DNA of 64,000 bases from Cercozoa sp. M6MM (lineage: Eukaryota; Endomyxa: Ascetosporea): assembly GCA_040357565.1 (NCBI GenBank), contig JBDODJ010000006.1, one strand, 5' to 3'. Under the pieces are notes generated by a model. The model saw nothing but the letters and a program-made list of their open reading frames with translations. It was not told the DNA's origin and ran no database searches. Made by a program: the position numbers and the translations under genes. The number at the start of each line of letters is the position of its first letter. Positions within the stretch are counted from its first letter, which is position 1. This document shows, in pieces, positions 43,643-52,680 of the stretch.

Positions 43643-43668
43643 ATGTGTGTGTGTGTGTGTGTGTGTTA

Positions 43669-43716
<48 letters not shown>

Positions 43717-43726
43717 NNNNNNNNNN

Positions 43727-43775
<49 letters not shown>

Positions 43776-44286
43776 ATGTGTGTTAATGTGTGTTAATGTG
43801 TGTTAATGTGTGCTGCGTGGTGATGTGCTCCATAGGCATTGAAGCTGTTTGACGATATCTGCAACTCGCGCTGGTTCAAGAAGATGCCGATCATCCTGTT
43901 CCTCAACAAGAAGGACCTCTTCGAAGAGAAGATTCAGAAGGTGCCGCTCACGGTGTGCTTCCCGGAGTTCGAGGGACCGCAGACCTTTGAGCGCGGCTGT
44001 GCCTACATGCAGGTACCCTTTTCGTCCACACAGCTATCGCTTGCGGTATGCCAGACTGACTGTGCACCACAGGAGAAGTTCGAAGAACTCGGCTCAGGCC
44101 AGAAGCAGATCTACACGCACGTGACGTGTGCCACCGACACCAAGAACATTGCGCACGTGTTCAATGCCGTCAAGGACATCCTCATCCGAGAGTCGCTTGT
44201 CAAGAGTATGCATGTTGCTGTGTCTCATCGGTGCCCGAGTGTCTATCTGTCTGTGTGCGTGTGCAGCTGGTTTGATTCCCACGTAA
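42268..44286 (+). CDS. Heterotrimeric G-protein alpha subunit
   Basis: GTP-binding switch coupled to seven-TM receptors at the plasma membrane. [14 protein letters not shown] gives Gly2 (myristoylation) and Cys3/Cys4 (palmitoylation). P-loop: [18 protein letters not shown]. Helical domain: [18 protein letters not shown]. Switch [21 protein letters not shown], with the Arg and Thr. Switch [22 protein letters not shown], with the catalytic Gln restored across an intron. NKKD box: [19 protein letters not shown] box: [13 protein letters not shown]. The C-terminus, after a last intron, reads ESLVKTGLIPT: there is no Cys at -4 and two residues follow the usual GL-x end. About ten introns. The large one at about 43566-43835 carries a TG microsatellite with ten N. 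Stop TAA at 44284-44286. Confidence 0.95.
43591..43813. repeat. (TG)n and TGTGTTAA repeats with 10-N gap
   Basis: TG tract with ten N at 43717-43726, ending in several copies of an 8-base unit TGTGTTAA. It lies in an intron of the G-alpha gene (sense (TG)n). Confidence 0.95.
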
Positions 44287-44440
44287 TCCCGGGCCGCTTT
44301 CTGCCACTTGCGTTGAGTCGGCGCGGCGAGTTTAACTCCACCGGACTGGATCTTCGCTGGTCCTCATGTCAGTGTCACAGGGCGATCGCGAAGCCGAGTG
44401 TCCTTAGGTTTGTGAAAGACAGCTGAGTAATAGTGTTTAC

Positions 44441-45970
44441 ATGACGCGCGTCAGTGGCTTCCGTTCAACGCAAATCTATCTTAGACGAGACACGGTTCAG
44501 TTGTCCGCCAGACCGTAAGTCGTATCGAAAAGCTTCGCTGGCCAGTAGCCTTAAAACAGTACTTTTAGCGCGCAGTGTGGTGTCTCATCGGCCATCTTGG
44601 CTTTGCCGGTTTGGGCTGGGTCTTCCAGCCAACGCCAACGACTGGGTCCGAGTCGATGCAGAAACTGAAACAGACCCTGATCATCCGGACACTGAGTTTG
44701 TCGTTCAAACCGCAGCCAATGGTGGCTGCCACTGTCTGTTGCAGTCGTTTTTTGCGTCAGGCAGCGGGACCAGAACAAATGAAACGGTTGGCTATCGACA
44801 CTCGATCGATTGAGTACAGTTTTTTCTTGCTGAGATCGCGCCTTGTGTGTTCTGTGCTGCGAGCTGTTCTGCGCGGTGTTATTGAACAAGTGCGTAGGTT
44901 TGAGCCTGTCGATACGAGTGGTAGGTTACCTGCGATAGTTTCGTTTCAACACTGATCATTTGGTCTACAGGCGACCACGACGTGTGTGCCGTGGGAGTGA
45001 AACGTCGTCGCAAGTTTCAATTTTTCCCCAGGAAGTCGAAAGAAATGCAGTGCCTCAGCTTGCCCGAATTCTGCGCCGATGCGGGCACTGCTTTGCCGAG
45101 AGCGCTGGGCTTGTTTGTTTACCAGGGTCTAGCCCCTTGCGTTTCGCGTCTACTGTGCTTAACGGACGATCAGATATGCGATGACACCTTAGTGCAAGCA
45201 GCGCTGCAAGATGTCGAGGTACCGCGATTTTAGTCATTTAGGGCCCTGAATTGTTTGCGAGATTGATTTTCACAGAAACACGGAGGAGCAAAGTTTGACT
45301 CTGTAACCGAGGAGCAGGTAACATAGCTCGTGTCCACCGCTTAATTAATACACCTTGTCGCTTATGTTTGCTTCTCCGATAGATAATTCGCTCGGAGGTG
45401 AAGCGCGTCTTTGAACCTCACTACGTGCTCGTGTCGGACGGACTACAGCGCCCCAACCTCGCAGGTGATCGGCTCACTTTGCTGCAGCGCATCGTTCGCT
45501 TACGCCGAAAGGCGATCAAAGACATCCGCTCTGCGCTGTACTGGCGCAAGTCTCTCCAAGCCTTCCGCATCATGCAGCGCGAGGCAATGAAGCGACGGGA
45601 ACGGAGTGCGAAGCGCTCTCGTGCTGCAGCCGCACAAAACGCCCCCAATGACGAAGTAGGTTTGCCTTTCAGTTCTAAGTTGCACTCAGTCTGATACTTG
45701 ATTTTGTTTGATGTCCAGCAGCAATCCGTAACCAAGAAGCAACGCACTCAGAGAGCTCCAAGCGGGAGCAAGGCACCGGTTGCTGCAAAGCGACGCTCAC
45801 CGCAGCGCAGCAAACCGTCTACATTGGAGAAGCTGGCGCGTGAGACGCAGTGCGAGTACTGCGGCCTGGTTGGGCGGGTGCGACAGATCTCCGGGCACAA
45901 GGCGCATTGCAAAGTCAAGAAGCAGCAAGAATCCGCCCGTGCCACAGTCGAATCGGCACCATCATCTTGA
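44441..45970 (+). CDS. Basic, nuclear-type protein with a C-terminal C2HC zinc knuckle
   Basis: No named family recognised. Start MTRVSGFRSTQIYLRRDTVQ at 44441, 154 bp after the G-alpha stop. A canonical gtaagt intron leads to ANANDWVRVDAETETDPDHP. Next come FFLLRSRLVCSVLRAVLRGV, a basic stretch KRRRKFQFFPRKSKEMQ, and LCLTDDQICDDTLVQAALQD. Helices LTLLQRIVRLRRKAIKDIRS and FRIMQREAMKRRERSAKRSR follow. The tail KLARETQCEYCGLVGRVRQI continues to GHKAHC, giving C-x2-C-x12-H-x3-C spacing for one zinc. Lys/Arg/Ser-Pro-rich segments suggest nucleic-acid binding (inference). Stop TGA at 45968-45970. Splicing around 44740-44815 is my best-phase solution, not proven. Confidence 0.65.
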
Positions 45971-46035
45971 ATGAAGTCTTCAGGCTTGTCGTCACAGCAT
46001 AGTCGGCACGACAGAAGCGTCGTGCATTGCTCGAC

Positions 46036-46050
46036 GGGGGGGGGGGGGGG
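46036..46050. repeat. G15 homopolymer
   Basis: Fifteen consecutive G between two convergent genes (3' spacer). A homopolymer this long is also a common place for sequencing-length error. Confidence 0.85.
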
Positions 46051-46210
46051 TGTCGCTCGTCGCATCCAACTAGTCCGATCTTATTGGCTAGTAGGAGTTG
46101 TTCCAGTCTAAGTTTATTTATTTATGCATACCTACCGTACGTCGCGTACTACCCGAACACCGCACTGGCATTGATATCTTTACTGGATCGTACGGAGGTC
46201 ACTTTGAGCG

Positions 46211-48038
46211 TTACTGTTCATCGTGCACGCAGACGAGCTCATCAGTCGCCAGTTCCGGGGCCGAGTCGACGTTTCTCGGGTTCGAGTCGGGTTCGGGCCG
46301 GGCGGCGTCTGACGAACCTTGCCTATCCGGAGCAGGTGTAGTATCGATATCGTTGCTCGTGTCGTCAGAGTCACTGGCAACGACACGGCTGCCGAGTACG
46401 CACTCTGTATCATCGTCTGCGAGCGGAGGCGGAACTGGCGTGTGCTCGCGTAGACTGGGTCGAGGGTCCCAGGTGTCGTCGTCGTCGTGTTCTGATGTGG
46501 CGTCATCTGGATACCTTTGGTACCCAGCACGCTCTCGGTGTGCTTGCGGCAAATACTGCTGGTAGAGGCTACACACACAACACGCACACATGATACAGTT
46601 TCTCGGTTGTTCGGGTGTAAAGGTAATACAAGGCAGCGCCGATCGCAGCGACAAAGAAGAGAAAGAACACGCCCAGCACCGAGGCCAGCACTGGCACTCC
46701 CACCAACGACGACAGGACCGGGTATTTCTATCCGAGACATCAGTGGCAACTTAGGCAAGTATCATGACATAAACAAGTTCAGTCATACCAAGAGAAGTAG
46801 GCGCCACCAGGATGTGCGCAACTCAAATTGCGCTGATACTTCGGCAAACTCAATTGCTCCTTCTATAATACACACGTATATGTCTTTGTACGCAACTGAA
46901 AATGGTCTTCATACCATGAAGTCGGCGTAACTGAATTCGCATTTGCTTCGCGCGTTCCCTCTTGGCATCGACGAATACAGGAAACGCCTCGACTGTCACT
47001 CTGCAACGATGCGGATAACAGAGGCACACATGGGACACTGAGGATGCATAGTACACTCGCTGACTCAGCGGGCGCACCAAGAAGTGATCCTGAAGCTGCA
47101 ACAGTCGCGGCCACGCCAACACTGCGTTTCGCAACCATCGAGTGACGGTGCTGTCTTGTGGAACCAGCATCTATGTCATACCATTAACATTGAAGAGGAA
47201 AGCACAAGAGCCAAGGTACCGTGCGAGTGACAGAGGCGACACTTCGGTGCTCACTCAGCATATCGACATCCACGGCCACTGCTCTGGCGTTGTCTGTTTG
47301 CACAAGTTCAAGCTAGCTAGAGTTTATACACACGCACTACTGTTGCACAGAAAGCACTCTGTGTGGCACGAATGCCGTCGCCGTCGAAACGAAACACGAG
47401 CGAAACGGCGATGTTCTCGCCGGCGTCGAGTACGTTCCGTGCACTGCCGTAGTGCGACCACAAGTCTTCCTACGCCAAGCGCCAAGAGCGAATAAGCAGT
47501 GCTAGATGTTTGACACTACAAACACGTACCGGAACATTAACGGATTCAAGTCCACGCGGTGTCGTCAATCCCAACGTTGCAACAGGCTTTTGCTGGGCCA
47601 AGTCTGTACGCACAGGAAAACCGCGTTTAATCCTACAACTGACTCACACTGTGGCAGTACCGAATGAGACAAGCAAATCCGCTGCGAGCGATGGTGCCAG
47701 CAACAAGTGGTAGGCTACAAAGTGTCTTGATACGGATAGCCCAACGACTTCAAAGGGACAGAGTGCCCAACGACTTCAAAGGGACAGAGAGCCAACGACT
47801 TCAAAGGGACAGAGAGAAGGGACAAGGTACACCAATAGAGCGAAGTAGCAACGAGGAAACACGCGGCGCATACCAATGACACAGCCGTCAACACGGCTAC
47901 CACCACAATAAGAGCATACCCGACCCGTCGGGCGACATGACCGTACTAAAGTCAAGAGATGAAAGAGACTCAAATCATGCAAGGCCAGCTGTGGTTTGAT
48001 ACCGCCTTCTCGAGATAGTCCAAGACAGAGGATTTCAT
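46211..48038 (-). CDS. Seipin homologue with long acidic cytosolic tail
   Basis: ER protein that organises lipid-droplet formation as an oligomeric ring. Start MKSSVLDYLEKA at 48038, joined in phase to YGHVARRVGYALIVVVAVLT (TM1, continuing SLVCAACFLVATSLYW). After a GTACCT-donor intron the lumenal domain runs YHLLLAPSLAADLLVSFDLA, PVATLGLTTPRGLESVNVP, ENIAVSLVFRFDGDGIRATQ, NARAVAVDVDMLSEHRSVAS, TVTRWLRNAVLAWPRLLQLQ and VTVEAFPVFVD. It then has GAIEFAEVSAQFELRTSWWR, equivalent to the conserved I.L.GA.L.I.A.F.GLR of seipins. TM2 is SLVGVPVLASVLGVFFLFFV. A tail of about 115 residues rich in Asp, Ser and Pro follows, ending CVHDEQ, stop TAA at 46211-46213. All exon phases agree in this model. Confidence 0.82.
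47738..47815. repeat. Three tandem copies of a ~26-bp unit
   Basis: Core unit CCAACGACTTCAAAGGGACA is repeated three times with 25-26 bp spacing and little divergence. It lies in the second intron of the seipin gene (minus strand). It is the only non-dinucleotide tandem array noticed in the window besides the TGTGTTAA and GTT units. Confidence 0.9.
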
Positions 48039-48285
48039 AGCATCTATAGCACTATTGTAACTCAAATCTAAAAAAGTCACTCATTCTGGTGCTAACAAGG
48101 ACGTCGATTGTCCCAGTTTGTTTAAAAATATGACCATTTGTACGCGGTTTAAGCATCGCTGATGAAGAATCTCGCTTGAACGATTCTGTTCTCCACGAGC
48201 GTGCGAAATTAGAGAGCAAGCTTGCTTAATCAGTGCGACTTTAGTGCCAGACACACCAGGAAAGGTCTGTAGTTCTCGTCACTTG
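48039..48285. promoter_or_regulatory. Divergent promoter region, seipin / T1-BTB gene
   Basis: 247 bp head-to-head spacer, relatively AT-rich (for example 48060-48150). No named element. Confidence 0.35.
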
Positions 48286-49370
48286 ATGTCGAAGCGTGGG
48301 AGACCTGTCTCGATCACTCCTGGCAGCGCTGATCTCAACAGACTTGAGGCAGAACAGCCGGCACCGAAACGTCACATGACAGGCAGCGTCGCCGGCATCG
48401 ACAACAGCAACAGCAGTGTCTCGCCCAATCAGAGCGGTGTTGCGGTACATCTCTCTGCCTCTGCGCTCTCTAGCCTTGTGCTGTTCTTCCTACCTCTGCG
48501 ATGTGTCTAGATCGCAAGGTTCCGCTGCAGTGGTGCACTGCACGAAGTCTCATTGGCGCGTTTGCAGCGCTTCCCGCAGTCACGTTTGTGTGCACTGGCG
48601 CAGCGACACCTGGCGACATGTCCGGCGTCAGAAGTGCACTCGCGCGCGATCTGGGTCGACCGAGGTGCAGCCTTCCAGGTCGCCATGGACTTTGTGAGAA
48701 GTGACACCGGCCGTGTGGCACTGCCACCGGATGTGTCTAAGTCGCAGGCACTGATTGAACTACGCCACTGGGGTCTCCCGGTGCACGCCGACACTCTGAT
48801 CGATGACGATGCCGAGGAGGACGCCTTCTGGAAACGAGTGGCCAAAACGATCAAACGAAACGTTGGCAACGAAGTCTTGCGCAACGTTCTGCTTCTCAAG
48901 GTAGTCACAACTATCAGTTTGGTTCTTTGAATCACACCACGTGTTGTATTTGTTTGATTTTTGGTAGTGCTTTAAGCGTGATCCATCAGTCAAGTTCTTC
49001 TTTGAGGTTGAGAGCTCTATCAAAGGCGTCAAACCGTGCTGTCTCGATGCTGCGCACCTTGAGTGCCCCTACTGCGGCAAAAAGGTACCAACATCCGTAC
49101 TGCTTCATTCACTCGCTCGTTAGACAGTACGTCTCCCGATGTGAGCAGGTTTATTATCACCAGAGTGATTCCGTGTGCCTGAGAAGGCGGCACCCGGGCA
49201 GATGGGACGCGCGCGCCCAGCACTGGACTTGTTGCCGGGTAGAAGACATCAACTTGGTCGGCTGCACCGAACTGACGCACTACGAGGCGCTTTTCGCGCA
49301 CCCTAACGGTTCGATGCTGCCACAGCACCCCTCTGAAGCGGGCGATGTGCCCGAGAACTTGAATCAATAA
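48286..49370 (+). CDS. T1/BTB (KCTD-like) protein with Cys/His-rich C-terminus
   Basis: N-terminus MSKRGRPVSITPGSADLNRL is basic and disordered. A GTACAT-donor intron (from about 48446) leads into a T1/BTB-like fold: RFRCSGALHEVSLARLQRFP and IWVDRGAAFQVAMDFVRSDT, then ALPPDVSKSQALIELRHWGL. These follow the family order of start strand, L...P.S.L, a VDR/IDR strand, F..l..FLR.G and LP...LL.EA.yygl. The C-terminal part after two introns has ECPYCGKK, then YYHQSDSVCLRRRHPGRWDA, HWTCCRVEDINLVGCTELTH. That is a Cys/His-rich module with the HPG.W...W.CC...GC.....H spacing, probably zinc-binding. KCTD proteins often serve as cullin-3 adaptors; whether this one does is unknown. Stop TAA; a consensus AATAAA lies at 49382-49387. 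Confidence 0.7.
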
Positions 49371-49381
49371 CTGAAACGAAA

Positions 49382-49387
49382 AATAAA
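49382..49387 (+). terminator. Poly(A) signal AATAAA
   Basis: Consensus hexamer starting 12 bases after the stop codon of the T1/BTB gene, on its sense strand. Confidence 0.5.
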
Positions 49388-49651
49388 ACTGAAACGAACG
49401 AGCGTTCAGTCGAGCGGAGTTGCGTTGACCTGCGGTAGTACTGTACATCATACGATGATCGACAGCACAGTGCCACCATAACCGCACTAACAGTCTTAAA
49501 AAAGAACCAACTTTGAAAGTGCTGTTTCAATGGCTACAGTTTGGCATTAACATGACATGCACAGGACACGACGACACTAGCGTAAAAATACTGTAGCGTT
49601 TGCGTCGCCGACCGACGACGAAGGAAGCGAAATTGTCGTGCATTTAATTGT

Positions 49652-52382
49652 TTAGTACTTGCCTCCAGAGAAACCAGAGCCAAAGTTGCCATCAGCTGCA
49701 CCAGTGCCTGTCGAAACGTCACCTTGCCCGCGACCTCCTACGTTCGACTGCTGTTCAAACCAAGTGGATGCCGTCGCCACAGGTGAGTTGTCACCTACAC
49801 AAAACGACTCATACACGCCCACGGTTGGATCGCAAAACACGGCAAGTTACCAGAAAACTGTGTGTTCCACTGCTGTGGCGTGCGATCGAAAAAGCCGGAC
49901 ACAAAGGCAGCCGGACCGCTGTTCTGCCGATAGTCGCTGCTGTAGCCATGTGCAGGATCCGCCTGTTGTTGCTGCTGTGGTTGAAGTGGCTGTATTGGTC
50001 GCTGTGGTTGCAGAGGCTGTTGTACTGTTGACTGCGTTGGTTGTTGTTGCTGCTGTGACTGGTACTGAGGTTGTGACAGTGTGTAGCCCTGCCCGTAAGC
50101 GTACTGAGACTGCGGCTGGTACTGCAGCTGCACGTCGCCTTGCGAAAGTGCCGAGTGAGACTGTGAGTGTGACTGCGAGTGCGACCCGTGTGAATGAGCG
50201 CTGTCAAAGTCAAAGTGCGATGGCGTCTGAAAGTCAAAGGACGTGTGCGCAAACAGAGACTCGAACGGCGGCGGTGTGTCCTCCTTCTTTTGGTACTGCG
50301 CAAACAGTGGCTCGTATTGCACCGATGACACCTCTTGCTGTTGTTGTTGGTGTTGTTGTTGCTGCAGCAGGCCTGAATCCGACTGCTGCGGTTTCGGCGA
50401 TGACGGCGGCGTCTCGGTGCGAAAGGCGCTGCATCGCTGTGCTCGTGTCACTCTGCGTCCAACACAGATACACAAACATGCAGTCATATTAAAATATACA
50501 GATACAGACTCGTGTACAAGCGTCGGCGTAGCTCCTCTTCGACATCAGCAGGCGGCCGCGACGGATAACGATCGCACCACAGCGTCGCTTCGGTTGTTGG
50601 CATCTTCAACAACACCGCACTCTCGCTCGCATACTCATCGTTCTGGTACTGTAACTGAGACACCCCGTATGACTGCACCAATGCTATTTAGACACAAGGG
50701 GTACCAGTGTGGTGGCGCACAGCTTCTGTATTCGATCTCTCTCTGATACTTTCTGCGCACTCAACTTTGTCTATCAGCCGAATAGTTGTGGTAAGTGACT
50801 GTACAGTGGTAAGCGGTAACGACAGGTATCGCCACTGTGTCGCGTCCATTCCGTCGTCGACATCGTCTTCTGCATTAACATTCGGCTTGGTACGACACAG
50901 ATATTCACAAACAGTACCCGAATCTGGAGGCAGATTTTGTCGCTCTCGCCTCCTGTCGCGCAGGTGCTTTCGCATTCTCCTCATCTAGGTACCAGCGCGT
51001 GTACATGTGTACATATGAATACATACATACATATAACCAATTGTACCGCAACGTAGCCAATCGGAATCTGTCGAATGTCACCGCAAGTTTTCACAACACG
51101 ATCCACGATCGCCAGTCGCGTGTGTCGCCTCTCCTCCACCTGTGTGAAGACACTCCAGCAACAAGACGCACAGGACAGTGGACCACCAGAGTGCAGAAGT
51201 ACCGCATTGGCCACAAGTAGATGCCGTCCAAGCACATCCAACACATCCAGCAAGGCGTCCGAGACTGCGGCGATCTGAGCTCTATACAGGCATCATACAA
51301 CAAACAAAGGCAAAGGTCACAAACAAGAGGGGAGGCACCGATTGACGTCAAACTGTGTCCACCAGGCCACAAGTGGTGTCTTCTCGCCCAACGTGACGTT
51401 TCGCGCAGCAGCAGCGACGTTGAGTGCGCCAGCAGCGACGGCGTGCGCCGGCAGCAGCAGCGAGACGTCGGTGCACATGGCGTCGCCGGCCAGTGTCCAG
51501 GCGAGTTGGCCCAGCGCTCGATCGACGCCAAGACTCGCGCACATCTTTAGTACAAACTACAGGCAGCAGATGTATCAGAACTGAGCAGCTCAGATGACAG
51601 GAAGAAACACACATTGGCAGGCACGAGTGCGTCAGTGTGAAAGTCGAACGTCAGCAACAAGCGGCGTTCCATCTGGAGCACTCGTTGGCGCAGTGCAAAG
51701 TAGTTGCTCTGTGCCGTCACATCCAGCACCGTATCTACAGAGACAAAAACGTGTTATACAGAAGCACACATGTCATGCACTTGAACACCTGAACGCACCA
51801 AAGCCGACGTCGACGGCGTGACACGCGTTGAGAATGTCGCGAATGCGCCGATCGTCCTCGTCGCCGCCTTTGGTCGCCAGCACGACGCATCCGATGGCAC
51901 AGATGCGCGCATCGAATGTGTTCAGCGCCGTAACCTATCAGCACAGTACCAATAAACAGTTACAGACGGACACACACACACATACATACACAGACACAGA
52001 CACAGACACTGTACCTGCAGAAAGTGCGCAAAGTAGAACTGCGCGATCTGCGTGGTCTGTGGGCGTAGCTGCAGGATCTCCGAGGCCAATCGGATGTATC
52101 TACGGTCACAGTGTGTATCTGATACAAGTGCAAACAACAAAAACAAACACACCTGCACCACCTCAGTCTCTGCCAAGCCTCGGTGGCTAGCGAGATACCT
52201 GCACGGCGACTGGCACTTTCGTACTGCAGCTGCGGCCACGTATACAGCTGCCATAGCGGCACCTCGTCCTCACCTATGCAGACAGAGATAGAACCAAGAA
52301 GCATCCATAGCTTTAGTGTACCTGGAGCGAGCGGCCTCGTACAAAGACGCGATATGAGCTCTTGTTGAGCACGTGAAGTCAT
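49652..52382 (-). CDS. Transcription-type cyclin (T/K/L-like) with Gln-rich low-complexity tail
   Basis: Regulatory partner of a CDK9/12/11-type kinase (family knowledge). Start MTSRAQQELISRLCTRPLAP at 52382. The first cyclin fold has SASRRAGISLATEAWQRLR (like S...GIS...E..LR in cyclins T, K and L) and YIRLASEILQLRPQTTQIAQ, then FYFAHFL. It continues FDARICAIGCVVLATKGGDE and DDRRIRDILNA (the LA.K..E..RRIRD.IN signature), ending in RVLQMERRLLLTFDFHTDA. The second fold has QLAWTLAGDAMCTDVSLLLP, ALNVAAAARNVTLGEKTPL and WWTQFDVNR. A basic stretch MRRMRKHLRDRRRERQNLPP and a long tail follow, with Gln runs, SQS/SHS repeats and YxQ-type segments. It ends GSGFSGGKY, stop TAA at 49652-49654. One continuous gene is the simplest reading, but a split near 51000 is possible. 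Confidence 0.75.
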
Positions 52383-52680
52383 CGCTCACTGTTGATCAAA
52401 GATTGGCTTTTTGTCGCCTACGGCCCCTGACGGCCGTCTGGCACTCGAATACAACTTAACAGGTAGTAGCACGTCCCCACACTCTGCCACAAAAGCTGCC
52501 GGGTTGCCCGTATTCATGCCTGCACCCTTAACTGTTTCTTGTGACAGAGTTTTGAGCTCTCCTACGACGCAGGGCGACTCGAGTGTGTGGGGATCTTTCC
52601 TTTGTATCACTTGGCTTGCGTTCGGTGAGGTTTGTGCGACTCAATAGCCCTTGGGCGGGGGTGGGTGCCAACGGCTGCGC
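52383..52680. promoter_or_regulatory. Divergent promoter region, cyclin / SUMO protease
   Basis: 298 bp between head-to-head ATGs. No named element recognised. Confidence 0.35.

Noticed and set aside
47715..47906. Reading the 26-bp repeats as coding (TM exon running on into ...SVPLKSLALCPFEVVG...)
   Set aside because: A GTACCT donor after the TM exon joins in phase to a segment that matches seipin. The read-through ends at a stop and has no match.
49659..50492. 277-codon plus-strand ORF
   Set aside because: It is the complement of the Gln-rich tail of the minus-strand cyclin. Low-complexity CAG/TGT sequence leaves all frames open.
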